A stretch of DNA of 64,000 nucleotides from Methylosinus trichosporium OB3b (GCF_002752655.1 NZ_CP023740.1:62001-126000), one strand, 5' to 3'; positions 26,861-36,390 are shown, counted from the stretch's first letter. Numbers and translations are program-made. Notes: a model not told the origin generated them from the letters alone.

Positions 26861-27845
26861 GCATTTCCGGCGGGCCGGTCCCCGCGACCTTCGCCTATGA
26901 CGCCAATGGCAATCAGACCTCCGGCCTCGGCCGCACGATCGGCTATACCGCCGCCGATCTGCCGGCCAGCGTCAAGCAGGGCACGCGCACGATCGGCTTC
27001 GCCTATGATCCCGAGCGCCAGCGCTACAAGCAGACCGCGCCGGAGGGGACGACGCTCTATTTCGAGGCGTTCGGCGTGCGCGCCGAATTGCTCGGCAGCC
27101 GCTGGACCCAATATCTCACCGTCGGCGGCGCCATGGTCGGCGTGCGTTTCGACAATGTCGCCACCGGCGCCGTCGCGCTGCGCTACTTCCACCTCGACCA
27201 TCTCGGCTCGGTGGCGGTCGTCACTTATGCCGGCGGCGATGTGGCGGAGCGCAATTCCTACGATCCCTGGGGCAAGCGCCGCTATTCCGACGGCTCCGAC
27301 GATCCCTCCGGCAGCCTCGACAGCGTCGCCAGCCGCGGCTTCACCGGCCAGGAGCATCTCACCGAGGTCGGGCTGATCCATTTCAACGCGCGGCTCTATG
27401 ATCCGCTCGTCGGCCGCTTCACCAGCGCCGACAGCATCGTCCCCCATCCCGGCGATCCGCAAAGCTATAACCGCTACGCCTATGTCCGCAACCGGCCGCT
27501 GTCGGCGACAGACCCCAGCGGGCATTACGATCTGGTGGCGCTGCCGCCCATCGATGTCGGCGCCCCCTCTTGGAGCACGTTCAATTGGACGTCGTTCGCA
27601 GCGAGCGGGGCAGCCAACCAGGCCTATCTCGCCGCGATCTATGGCCGGATCACCGGCGCGGCCTATTACGGCGCATCGATCCTGCCATTCCCAATCGGCA
27701 GTCAGCTGCAATATCAGCAATATCTGTCGTTTCTGCGGATCTATGGGCCGCAGCTGCGAGCCGCGGGCTTTTTCATGACGAGGCAGCCCAACCTCACCCC
27801 GCCCCCGGAACACGCCCCCGCCTCCACCATCGCCGCGGGCTTCGC
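26861..27845 (+). repeat. RHS core repeat, copy B
   Basis: 985 bp nearly identical to 32138-33119 (982 bp; the only length difference is 3 bp, 'tct', near 27569). Its last 828 bp match 29912-30736. All three copies are direct repeats that end at the same point, GGCTTCGC, after which the toxin tips diverge. This marks the exchange point between core and tip. Confidence 0.9.
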
Positions 27846-28294
27846 CATCAGCAGCTATGCTTATGCGTATGCGAGCGGGGTCGGACGCGTGTTCCATGAT
27901 TTCATTTTCGATCCGCGGCGTTATTGGAGCGATCTCGCATCGAGTTTGGGTAGAGCCTTGGACGCCTGCGGCGCCATTTGTGATCCGAGCGTTCAGGCGT
28001 CGATTGGCGATGTGCCCGGTGCTGTGATATTAGGGGGCATCCAGACGGCGGCGAAAATCGGCCGAACTGCGGAGAGAGTTGCAGTTGCGGGAGCCGAAGT
28101 TAGTGGGGCCCTTGCAGATTTGGCGAATTTTCGATCTGAACTAGGTTTGCAGCCCGGGCAAGGAGCCCTCGCTCGCCTAGATGTCGGTGGCCGAAAATTC
28201 TATGGAATTAATGCCCATGGGCAGGATATAACGCTGAGCGTGAATGCAATTTCCCGCACCCATGCAGAAGCAGACGCTTTTCAGCAGGCAGCTA

Positions 28295-29345
28295 GCGCGG
28301 AATCCGATCAAGCTGCATCATAGCCGGATGCCGCGAAGTAATTCGCGCATTCGCTCGGCGTGACGCTTCGCAGGGCCTGGGCGACCGCTGCGTCGAGCGC
28401 ATCGACGGTGCGCGCCGCGATGCGCTGGAGAACCGACTTGATCTTCGAGAAGGATTTTTCGATCGGATTGAAGTCCGGCGAATAGGGCGGAAGATAAAGG
28501 ACCTTCGCGCCTTTCGCTTCGATCGCCTCCCGCACGCCCGCGACCTTGTGGGTGCTCACATTGTCCAGCACCACGATCTCTCCCGCGCCGAGTGTCGGCG
28601 CCAGAACCTGCTCGACATAGGCCAGGAACGAGCGGCCATCGAGCGCGCCGTCGATCATCATCGGCGCGTCGATGCGATCGACGCGCAGCGCCGCGATCAG
28701 CGTCGTCGTCTCCCAATGTCCGAACGGGACCGACGCCCGGCAACGCTCCCCGCGCGGCGCCCGGCCGAAGCGCCGCGCCATGTTCGTCGAGACGCCCGTC
28801 TCGTCGAGGAAAACCAGCTTTTCCGGGTCGAGATCGAGTTCGCCCTCGAACCATTCCTCTCGGGCCTCGGCGACGTCCTCCCTGTCCTGCTCCGCGGCAT
28901 GGCCGGTCTTCTTCTTGCGCGTGATCCCATGGCGCGCGAGAAACCGCCACACCGTCCCATAGCCGACGGCGAGGCCATGGCTCTCCCTGATCTTGTCGCG
29001 CAGCTCCATGACCGTCATGTCGGGCTTGTCCTTTATCTGCGCGAGGATGAAATCGGCGTGCGCCTCGATGCGCTGCGAGCGGCGGTCGCCGCCCATCTTG
29101 CCCGGCGCGACCTCGCCGGTGATCTCGACGCGCTTGGCCCAGCGCACGGCGGTCGCCGGACCGATATCGAACCGGGCGGCCGCCTGTCGGCGCGACATCC
29201 CGCCACGGATCGCCTTCATCACCTTCTCGCGAAGATCCATCGACAGCGTCATGATCCCCTCCCAGCCGCTCGCGCCGCTCAACGCTCCGCTTGAGATATG
29301 GGAATCCGTCCCGCTCTATTGAATCGCCCTGCTCGGATGATGCTC
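28295..29345 (-). mobile_element. IS630-family element with TA target duplication
   Basis: 1051 bp flanked by TA at 28293-28294 and 29346-29347, the duplication expected for IS630. The ends are imperfect inverted repeats (GCGCGGAATCCGATCAAG and, read inward, GAGCATCATCCGAGCAGG). Precise removal leaves an open deaminase frame, which confirms the boundaries. Confidence 0.88.
28308..29252 (-). CDS. IS630-family transposase
   Basis: 314 residues from ATG 29252 (an upstream in-frame start at 29282 is also possible). HTH region MSRRQAAARFDIGPATAVRW, then the DDE core: LVFLDETGVSTNMAR, VVLDNVSTHKVAG and YSPDFNPIEKSFSKIKSVLQ. The length and the single reading frame indicate a complete, possibly active transposase. 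Confidence 0.92.
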   Translation of the reverse strand: MTLSMDLREKVMKAIRGGMSRRQAAARFDIGPATAVRWAKRVEITGEVAPGKMGGDRRSQRIEAHADFILAQIKDKPDMTVMELRDKIRESHGLAVGYGTVWRFLARHGITRKKKTGHAAEQDREDVAEAREEWFEGELDLDPEKLVFLDETGVSTNMARRFGRAPRGERCRASVPFGHWETTTLIAALRVDRIDAPMMIDGALDGRSFLAYVEQVLAPTLGAGEIVVLDNVSTHKVAGVREAIEAKGAKVLYLPPYSPDFNPIEKSFSKIKSVLQRIAARTVDALDAAVAQALRSVTPSECANYFAASGYDAA

Positions 29346-29516
29346 TAATGCGGGCATAAACGGAGGTAGGGGGATTTTGACTGTTGACCGAAGCCTTTGT
29401 CTGGCATGTGGCCAAAATGGTGGCGTGGCTTCGATGGCGCGTCAATTAGGTCTGGACTCGCTAACTATCCAAACACCCAGCTCGATCCTAACCATCACAC
29501 CATAGGATATTGAGAC

Positions 29517-29873
29517 GTGATTTTAACTTCTGATTTTTGGGAAAGCGTCATTAATGATGAACGCGTTGATCGTTTTCCTGATTGGGAGAGCATCGATAGG
29601 TCGATCAGTCGGCTCGATGAAAAGGTGTATACCCTGTCGTCCTTGATAACGAAAAAGGCTCAAACCTGTTTATCGGCGGGGTCGTCTGGTATCGTAGTCG
29701 CGTTAAGCAGTGGGAATGAACACTTGATCGCCCGGCAAGGAGATGAGACCAAGCCGATCTCAGTGATTGTGGGAGGGCAAGCCGGCGATTACCGGCAAAA
29801 AACGTCGTTTCCCCGGGATTCGCAAAAGATATTGCGAGAGCATATTTTAAGGGAGATGACGTTCGAGCGTTAA
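29517..29873 (+). CDS. Immunity protein, Imm1-like (partner of the deaminase tip)
   Basis: 118 residues from GTG, 11 bp after the stop of the reconstructed deaminase. Sequence features: FWESVINDERVDRFPDWESI, SSGIVVALSSGNEHLI, and PISVIVGGQAGDYRQKTSFP near the end. The GG-x-G-x-Y region and overall size recall Imm1, a family known beside deaminase toxins. I infer it is the immunity gene of the interrupted deaminase. Intact. Confidence 0.6.
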   Translation: MILTSDFWESVINDERVDRFPDWESIDRSISRLDEKVYTLSSLITKKAQTCLSAGSSGIVVALSSGNEHLIARQGDETKPISVIVGGQAGDYRQKTSFPRDSQKILREHILREMTFER

Positions 29874-29898
29874 GCCAATGGGATAGCGTCTGACACCA

Positions 29899-31346
29899 CT
29901 TAACTGGTTCACCAGCGCTACAAGCAAACCGCGCCGGAGGGGACGACGCTCTATTTCGAGGCGTTCGGCGTGCGCGCCGAATTGCTCGGCAGCCGCTGGA
30001 CCCAATATCTCACCGTCGGCGGCGCCATGGTCGGCGTGCGTTTCGACAATGTCGCCACCGGCGCCGTCGCGCTGCGCTACTTCCACCTCGACCATCTCGG
30101 CTCGGTGGCGGTCGTCACTTATGCGGGCGGCGATGTGGCGGAGCGCAATTCCTATGATCCCTGGGGCAAGCGCCGCTATTCCGACGGCTCCGACGATCCC
30201 TCCGGCAGCCTCGACAGCGTCGCCAGCCGCGGCTTCACCGGCCAGGAGCATCTCACCGAGGTCGGGCTGATCCATTTCAACGCGCGGCTCTATGATCCGC
30301 TCGTCGGCCGCTTCACCAGCGCCGACAGCATCGTCCCCCATCCCGGCGATCCGCAAAGCTATAACCGCTACGCCTATGTCCGCAACCGGCCGCTGTCGGC
30401 GACAGACCCCAGCGGGCATTACGATCTGGTGGCGCTGCCGCCCATCGATGTCGGCGCCCCCTGGAGCACGTTCAATTGGACGTCGTTCGTAGCGAGCGGG
30501 GCAGCCAACCAGGCCTATCTCGCCGCGATCTATGGCCGGATCACCGGCGCGGCCTATTACGGCGCATCGATCCTGCCATTCCCAATCGGCAGTCAGCTGC
30601 AATATCAGCAATATCTGTCGTTTCTGCGGATCTATGGGCCGCAGCTGCGAGCCGCGGGCTTTTTCATGACGAGGCAGCCCAACCTCACCCCGCCCCCGGA
30701 ACACGCCCCCGCCTCCACAGTCGCCGCAGGCTTCGCGACGGGCAGCGGCGCTTATGAATATGCGAGCGGGGCCGGACCGTCGCCATTCCGAGGCGGATTT
30801 AACTTTACCTCGACGCTTGATGCGGCTTCTGACACCGCGATCGTGTCGATGTTCCTCAACGGGTCTTTGACGGACAAAGCGGCAATTGCCGCCGGGGCGC
30901 TTACGGGCTATGCATATGACAGCGTTCGTATCCTCGCTGAGGGTGCCGTATACGCCGCGCCCGTGATCATCGGGAGAGTGGCGACTGCCGCGCAGATCAT
31001 AGGTTCGCGAACCTTTACGTCTGGTGACCCGTTGGTAGCTGATCTGGCTAACGAAATTGAAGCGGCCTATCCTGGTCATGTAGTAGGGGTAAATGTGCCC
31101 ATTAGAGATACGGCTGGTCAGCTCGTGACCGATGCTGACATTCAACTTCAGAACGCCATAATTCAGGTAAAGTCTGGTGGAGGAAAAGGTCTGACGAGTC
31201 AGGTGCTGCGGACCGAACAGGCAACGGGGATGCCTACTATCGGCTACGGTCCTTCACTAAAACCCAGCGTCGTAAGATCGATAGAGCAGGCAGGCGGTTT
31301 GGTCACTAGAGACAAGGGGCTGCTCATTGATGTGGTTAGGCCATGA
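29899..31346 (+). pseudogene. RHS core fragment with PD-(D/E)xK-like nuclease tip
   Basis: Open from a stop just upstream of 29899, with no authentic start: the core begins in the middle (RYKQTAPEGTTLYFEAFG). After the core repeat the tip has a hydrophobic linker, then DPLVADLANEIEAAYPGHVV, LVTDADIQLQNAIIQVKSGG and GKGLTSQV. The D-x-D…(I)IQVKSG arrangement fits a PD-(D/E)xK nuclease fold (Asp, then Q/E-x-K). The tip is complete and overlaps its immunity gene (ATGA at 31343). Orphan module: no N-terminal RHS. Confidence 0.7.
29912..30736 (+). repeat. RHS core repeat, copy C
   Basis: 825 bp that match the last 828 bp of copy B (27018-27845), apart from the 3-bp difference and scattered substitutions, and the equivalent part of copy D. 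Direct orientation. It begins abruptly at CCAGCGCTACAAG, so it is a truncated core copy. Confidence 0.9.
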
Positions 31347-31726
31347 AATCGTTAATAGTTGTATTCTCCAACCTGCCCGATCTTAGCAGTATGTCTGGGG
31401 CCTATGGTGACATCGGGTCAACAAAGATGCAGTCGCCCACACGCCTTGTGGTGGAAGGTACGTGGGGGTGGTTTGCGATCGCACTCGACCGCGAACTTGA
31501 AGCCGAGTTCTCAGACAATGAACGAGCGAGGATAACGAAGCTTATCGCCAAGCCTGTTTATGCGCAGCTAGAATACAGTAACTCTTCGGCAGCAGATTTG
31601 GCGATTGAGCTAATGCCGGTAGCCGCCGCGACGCTGATCGACAACGACCACGGGATGCTTCGTTCGATCGAGGAGGTACGAGATTTGATCCGCGCAGGGA
31701 TGGAGTGGCAAACGCTTTCGCTCTAG
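31343..31726 (+). CDS. Presumed immunity protein for the PD-(D/E)xK tip
   Basis: 127 residues; start overlaps the toxin stop (ATGA). No named family recognised: MKSLIVVFSNLPDLSSMSGA, then VVEGTWGWFAIALDRELEAE and IELMPVAAATLIDNDHGMLR. Position and coupling point to immunity. Composition is more AT-rich than the core repeats. Confidence 0.55.
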   Translation: MKSLIVVFSNLPDLSSMSGAYGDIGSTKMQSPTRLVVEGTWGWFAIALDRELEAEFSDNERARITKLIAKPVYAQLEYSNSSAADLAIELMPVAAATLIDNDHGMLRSIEEVRDLIRAGMEWQTLSL

Positions 31727-31736
31727 GGACATCTGC

Positions 31737-32105
31737 ATGAGCTTGACAGACTTCGCCTCCATTGATCTTGTAGCCCGCGTTCCGGGGGATCCTCGCCGCG
31801 TAATGCTGCTGATATACGATAAAGGCGAATACGCGGACGATATCGAGCGAGAATGTGCGCTCCAGAGAAAGCTATCTGCGTATCTTCTGTTCGTCGAAAC
31901 TGGGCAATTTGCCGAAACGTATCCTGCCTTGGCTAACGCAAAGTTATCGGTAGAAGTTGTATGTTTGATTGCACCAACAGCCCGCATGAAGCTCATAGAG
32001 AGTGTACACTCCGCCAATCATTCAGGCTTCTTCCTTCCAGTGAATGTTTCTGAAGAAGCAGAGTTCCGATCGAAGTGGGGCCTCTCTGAAGCGAAAGCAA
32101 GATAA
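31737..32105 (+). CDS. DUF6572 family protein
   Basis: 122 residues with the DUF6572 pattern: early 'IDLVARVPGDPRRVMLLIYD', then ALQRKLSAYLLFVETGQFAE and NAKLSVEVVCLIAP. These proteins often sit next to polymorphic-toxin and immunity genes. It starts 10 bp after the preceding immunity gene, so probably co-transcribed. A second immunity or accessory protein is the likely role (inference). Confidence 0.65.
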   Translation: MSLTDFASIDLVARVPGDPRRVMLLIYDKGEYADDIERECALQRKLSAYLLFVETGQFAETYPALANAKLSVEVVCLIAPTARMKLIESVHSANHSGFFLPVNVSEEAEFRSKWGLSEAKAR

Positions 32106-32136
32106 GGCGGATGGCAGCACTTGCAGGGTAATATCT

Positions 32137-33669
32137 TGCATTTCCGGCGGGCCGGTCCCCGCCGCCTTCGCCTATGACGCCAATGGCAATCAGACCTCCG
32201 GCCTCGGCCGCACGATCGGCTATACCGCCGCCGATCTGCCGGCCAGCGTCAAGCAGGGCACGCGCACGATCGGCTTCGCCTATGATCCCGAGCGCCAGCG
32301 CTACAAGCAGACCGCGCCGGAGGGGACGACGCTCTATTTCGAGGCGTTCGGCGTGCGCGCCGAATTGCTCGGCAGCCGGTGGACCCAATATCTCACCGTC
32401 GGCGGCGCCATGGTCGGCGTGCGTTTCGACAATGTCGCCACCGGCGCCGTCGCGCTGCGCTACTTCCACCTCGACCATCTCGGCTCGGTGGCGGTCGTCA
32501 CTTATGCGGGCGGCGATGTGGCGGAGCGCAATTCCTATGATCCCTGGGGCAAGCGCCGCTATTCCGACGGCTCCGACGATCCCTCCGGCAGCCTCGACAG
32601 CGTCGCCAGCCGCGGCTTCACCGGCCAGGAGCATCTCACCGAGGTCGGGCTGATCCATTTCAACGCGCGGCTCTATGATCCGCTCGTCGGCCGCTTCACC
32701 AGCGCCGACAGCATCGTCCCCCATCCCGGCGATCCGCAAAGCTATAACCGCTACGCCTATGTCCGCAACCGGCCGCTGTCGGCGACAGACCCCAGCGGGC
32801 ATTACGATCTGGTGGCGCTGCCGCCCATCGATGTCGGCGCCCCCTGGAGCACGTTCAATTGGACGTCGTTCGTAGCGAGCGGGGCAGCCAACCAGGCCTA
32901 TCTCGCCGCGATCTATGGCCGGATCACCGGCGCGGCCTATTACGGCGCATCGATCCTGCCATTCCCAATCGGCAGTCAGCTGCAATATCAGCAATATCTG
33001 TCGTTTCTGCGGATCTATGGGCCGCAGCTGCGAGCCGCGGGCTTTTTCATGACGAGGCAGCCCAACCTCACCCCGCCCCCGGAACACGCCCCCGCCTCCA
33101 CCATCGCCGCGGGCTTCGCGACGGGCAGTGGGGCTTACGCCTACACAATCGGCTGTGGATTGCCTTGCGCGAGAACCGTCGGAAGCATATTCGGTGGCAT
33201 CGGTGGAGGCATTGTAGGAGTGCTTGTGGGCGCGGCCGTCGGAGGCGGCGAAGGATTTGGCCTCAGCGCGCCTACGGGAGCTGGCGTGCTGGTCGGAACT
33301 CCGGCTGGCGCACTCGCCGGAGCGGTTGTCGGCGGCTATGCCGGCGCGCAGAGCGGCGCTGCAGCCGGCGCGGCGCTGGGTGAGGGGGTCTACACTTGGT
33401 TTTCGGAAAATGCCGCTACGACAGCGCGTGGCGGCGCTTACGTGCTACGCGATGTCGAGGGTACGGTGGTTAGGTCGGGTAGAACCAACGACTTGGCGCG
33501 ACGTGAGGCAGAACACCTTCGCGACCCGAACTTAGCAGAGTACCAATTCCAACCAGCTTACCGCACGGACGTCTATGCGGAGCAGCGAGGGCTGGAGCAA
33601 ATTCTCCACGACCGATATGGCCCGGGGTTCTGTCGCGAATTTTTGTCGCAGGTCGGTTTGGGGCTATAA
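32137..33669 (+). pseudogene. RHS core fragment with GIY-YIG/URI-like tip, truncated by IS6
   Basis: The core repeat runs in from 32138. A Gly/Ala-rich membrane-like segment follows (GSIFGGIGGGIVGVLVGAAV), shared with the HNH module on the other strand. The tip is GGAYVLRDVEGTVVRSGRTN, DLARREAEHLRDPNLAEY, TDVYAEQRGLEQILHDRYGP. The Y-V-L…G-R-T-N-D…E-Q-R-G-x-E-Q pattern is that of URI/GIY-YIG-type toxin nucleases. At 33626 the IS6 inverted repeat begins and replaces the native C-terminus with about 14 foreign residues. No immunity gene of its own is seen after it. Confidence 0.7.
32138..33119 (+). repeat. RHS core repeat, copy D
   Basis: 982 bp nearly identical to copy B (26861-27845) and overlapping in content with copy C. 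Its junction with the upstream DUF6572 gene is abrupt, within 35 bp of that gene's stop. Confidence 0.9.
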
Positions 33670-34429
33670 TTGCCGGTAGTGGAGCTGGCGGACGAGTGCG
33701 ATGATTGATTTCAAGGGCAGCCATTTTGAACGCGACGTGATTCTGTGGGGCGTCCGCTGGTATGTGGCGTATCCGATGAGCTATCGTCAACTCGAGGAAA
33801 TGATGGAAGAGCGAGGTGTCGAAGTCGACCATTCGACGCTCAACCGCTGGGTCGTCAAGTATGCTCCTTTGCTGGAGAAACAGTTCCACACTCGCAAGCG
33901 CTCGATCGGATCCAGCTGGCGTCTCGATGAGACCTACGTGAAAGTCAAAGGCTGCTGGAAATATCTGTATCGGGCGGTCGACAAGGCAGGCGGGACGGTG
34001 GATTTCCTGCTGACGGCCAAGAGGGACTGCAAAGCCGCGTTGCGCTTCTTGCGCAAGGCGATCGGCCAGCATGGCGAGCCGGAGAAGATCACGATCGACA
34101 AGAGCGGCGCCAACACGGCCGCGATCGAACGCTACAATGCGGAGCATGAAGCGGACATCGAAATCCGCCGCATCAAATATCTCAACAATATTGTCGAACA
34201 GGACCATCGAGCGGTGAAGCGAGTGACGCGGCCGATGTTGGGTTTCAAATCATTTCGATCGGCTGCCGCGACACTTTCCGGGATCGAGCTCATGCATATG
34301 ATCCGCAAGGGGCAGCTGCGAACGACAGGCGAATTGCGTCCAGCGCAGCAGTTCTATGCCCTCGTGGCGTGAGCCGCGTCACTCTCAGACGCCGGTGTCG
34401 CGTCCGTAGACAAAATTTGCGACACAACC
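33626..34429 (+). mobile_element. IS6-family element, copy 3 (804 bp)
   Basis: Inverse orientation to copies 1 and 2. Left end GGTTCTGTCGCGAATTTTTG, right end (inward) GGTTGTGTCGCAAATTTTGT. Flanking 8-mers (tggcccgg, gccaatga) do not match. It truncates the URI-like toxin tip on the left and a minus-strand gene on the right. Confidence 0.9.
33701..34372 (+). CDS. IS6-family transposase (copy 3)
   Basis: 223 residues, identical to copies 1 and 2, catalytic DDE residues intact. Complete. Confidence 0.93.
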   Translation: MIDFKGSHFERDVILWGVRWYVAYPMSYRQLEEMMEERGVEVDHSTLNRWVVKYAPLLEKQFHTRKRSIGSSWRLDETYVKVKGCWKYLYRAVDKAGGTVDFLLTAKRDCKAALRFLRKAIGQHGEPEKITIDKSGANTAAIERYNAEHEADIEIRRIKYLNNIVEQDHRAVKRVTRPMLGFKSFRSAAATLSGIELMHMIRKGQLRTTGELRPAQQFYALVA

Positions 34430-34966
34430 GCCAATGATTGGATCAAGACCCGACACGCATGGATGAAGAAAGTAATGCATATCTTTGTCTTTCTTGTTTG
34501 CGTATAACTCCCAATACAAACGACCATTTCCTTTGATAACTAGATAATTTCCAATGTAAATTCCGATATCATTTATGACGTTCAGCCCATGAAACGGCCC
34601 CGAGAATGGCGGCTCATAATTGGATGCCGATAAAATACACTCAGGGTAACCTCTTCCTGGTAACAAAAACTCCCCATACTCCCATAGCCAATCGCCGATC
34701 TTAACAATATCACTTGGACTTAAATCGCATTCGATAGAAAAGTGTCTGAGAAAAGCAAGCATATCCTCGACTCGCTCAGCTTTATGAACAAGAAAATAGG
34801 CGTAATTTTCTCTGCCCTGTTGCCTCGTAATCCCTTCGCCGTGATGGGGCGGTGCATAAATTGGATAGTTTTCGAGCGCTTGTGATAGTGCTCGGCGTTT
34901 TTTTCGTTCGGATGACCACCACCACATGTTACGGCTCATTTCTCGAAGGGAGAGAGGAAGCTGCAA
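34430..34966 (-). pseudogene. Hypothetical protein, C-terminus replaced by IS6 sequence
   Basis: Minus frame starting at 34966: MQLPLSLREMSRNMWWWSSE, then YPIYAPPHHGEGITRQQGRE, IGDWLWEYGEFLLPGRGYPE and FHGLNVINDIGIYIGNYLVI. It continues to about residue 180 (GLDPIIGG), where the IS6 end supplies 13 more residues and a stop. The family is not one I can name. The GLNVxxDIG(I)xxG pattern and AT-rich composition fit the accessory proteins of the toxin array. It lies opposite in strand to the neighbouring toxin module, so it is not obviously its immunity gene. Confidence 0.5.
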
Positions 34967-35074
34967 TCAAATTTCCTCTTCGAACCTTCACAAGTCGCCA
35001 CTGTCTGGGGCATTCCTGGCTTTGGCTGAACGGTTCATATCCGGTATATATTGCAATTCGATGTCGCTCCGAAG

Positions 35075-36390
35075 CAGGGCTCCGAATTCGGGTTAACGGC
35101 GGTTAACGGATGGGCTCAGGCGTGATTCCCTATCGGCGGAGTGATTCTGGAGCCGCCGTGATGAGCCTCGCCTTCGCAGTTTTCAAAGAGAAGTCGCGTC
35201 TGAAAGCGCTTCTCGACCATTTCTCGATCATCGACGATCCGCGCGAGCCCTGGCGCGTCGTGCATCCGCTTCGCGAGGTGCTGCTGCTCGTCGTCTGCGC
35301 CTCCATGGCCGATTGCGATCACTTCGACGCTATTGCATCTTGGGGCAAGGCCAATATCGGCTTCCTGCGCCGCTATTTGCCTTATGAGCACGGCGTGCCG
35401 GGCGGACGCTGGCTCACCCTGCTCATGAACCGCGTCGATCCGGCGCTGTTCTCGGCGGCCTTCACTGGCTGGGTGCGCGAGACCTGGCCGGAGCGACCCG
35501 AGCTCATCGCCATCGACGGGAAGACCTCGCGTCGCAGTCATGATCGCGCCGAGGACAAGGCCCCGCTGCATCTCGTCTCCGCCTTCGCCACCACCAGCCG
35601 CCTCGTGCTCGGCCAGGAGGCGGTCGAGGGCAAGAGCAACGAGCTGTCCGCCATTCCTGTCCTGCTCGATCGCCTCTCGGACGGCGGCGCGCTGAAGGGC
35701 GCGCTCGTCTCCATCGACGCCATCGCCACCAACGCCAGGATCGCCCAAGCGATCGTGGACAAGGGCGCCGATTATCTGCTGGCGGTCAAAGCCAATCAGC
35801 CGACCCTGCGCGCCGAGATCGAGAGCGCTTTTTCCGCCGCGACGCGGATCGACACATGCGTCGATTTCGACAAGGGCCATGGCCGCATCGAGCAGCGCAG
35901 CGTGAGCGTCATCACCGAGATCGACTGGCTGAACGGCGAGCGCCGTTTTCCGGGCGAGCTGCGCCTGCCGAACGCCGCGACGATCATTCGCGTCAAATCG
36001 CAGGCCGAGCTTGCCGACCGCGGCCGCTTCGAGACGCGCTATTACATCTCCTCGGCTCTTCTCCCGGCGAAGCGGGCGGGCGAAGCCGTGCGCGGCCATT
36101 GGGGCATAGAGAACCAGCTGCATTGGGTGCTCGACGTCGTCTTCGCCGAGGACCAATCGCGTCTGCGCAAGGGCCACGGCGCGCGGAACATGGCCGTCGT
36201 CAGGCATTTCGCGATCAACATGATCCGCACGGCGCCAGAGCCCGAGAGCAAGCCCATGAAGCCGCAACGAAAGGCCACAAAGCCCACACGCACCAGCATC
36301 AAGCTCCGCAGAAAAATCGCCAGCTGGCGCGAGGATTATCTCGCCATCGCATTGGGCGCGTCAGCCCGTTAACCCGGATTCGGAGCCCTG
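35075..36390 (+). mobile_element. ISAs1-family element
   Basis: 1316 bp with 23-bp inverted repeats that differ at one position: left CAGGGCTCCGAATTCGGGTT, right (inward) CAGGGCTCCGAATCCGGGTT. Flanks do not repeat (…ctccgaag / atccatca…). On the right it abuts a truncated IS6 copy, so the target was probably rearranged after insertion. Confidence 0.9.
35161..36372 (+). CDS. ISAs1-family transposase
   Basis: 403 residues from ATG 35161 (17 codons inside a longer open frame). Typical ISAs1 order: an N-terminal region (LLDHFSIIDDPREPWRVVHP, then LREVLLLVVCASMADCDHF), the first Asp in ELIAIDGKTSRRS, the second in GALVSIDAIATNARIAQ, and the Glu in GHWGIENQLHWVLDVVFAED. All are present. Probably a functional transposase. 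Confidence 0.92.
   Translation: MSLAFAVFKEKSRLKALLDHFSIIDDPREPWRVVHPLREVLLLVVCASMADCDHFDAIASWGKANIGFLRRYLPYEHGVPGGRWLTLLMNRVDPALFSAAFTGWVRETWPERPELIAIDGKTSRRSHDRAEDKAPLHLVSAFATTSRLVLGQEAVEGKSNELSAIPVLLDRLSDGGALKGALVSIDAIATNARIAQAIVDKGADYLLAVKANQPTLRAEIESAFSAATRIDTCVDFDKGHGRIEQRSVSVITEIDWLNGERRFPGELRLPNAATIIRVKSQAELADRGRFETRYYISSALLPAKRAGEAVRGHWGIENQLHWVLDVVFAEDQSRLRKGHGARNMAVVRHFAINMIRTAPEPESKPMKPQRKATKPTRTSIKLRRKIASWREDYLAIALGASAR

Larger units (their letters stand above)
26731..29505 (+). pseudogene. RHS core fragment with deaminase toxin tip, interrupted by IS630
   Basis: No start codon; the frame opens after a stop at 26728-26730. RHS core is followed by the end-of-core hallmark (GFTGQEHLTEVGLIHFNARL, then YDPLVGRFTSADSIVPHPGD and NPLSATDPSG-type sequence). 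The tip begins near 27840. Before IS630 it reads FYGINAHGQDITLSVNAISR, then THAEADAFQQA. After IS630 (rejoining at the duplicated TA) it continues NAGINGGRGILTVDRSLCLA, then CGQNGG to a stop at 29505. HAE plus CLAC is the zinc signature of a nucleic-acid or nucleotide deaminase. As it stands the gene stops at 28323, without the Cys pair. Confidence 0.85.

Noticed and set aside
30049..30760. Short frames repeated in each RHS copy (Pro/Ser/Arg-rich translations)
   Set aside because: They are the same out-of-frame reading of the RHS core and recur only because the core is repeated.
26861..33119. CRISPR-like or tandem repeat array
   Set aside because: The repeats are 825-985-bp coding copies of the RHS core, not short spaced repeats; no CRISPR array or cas gene is visible.
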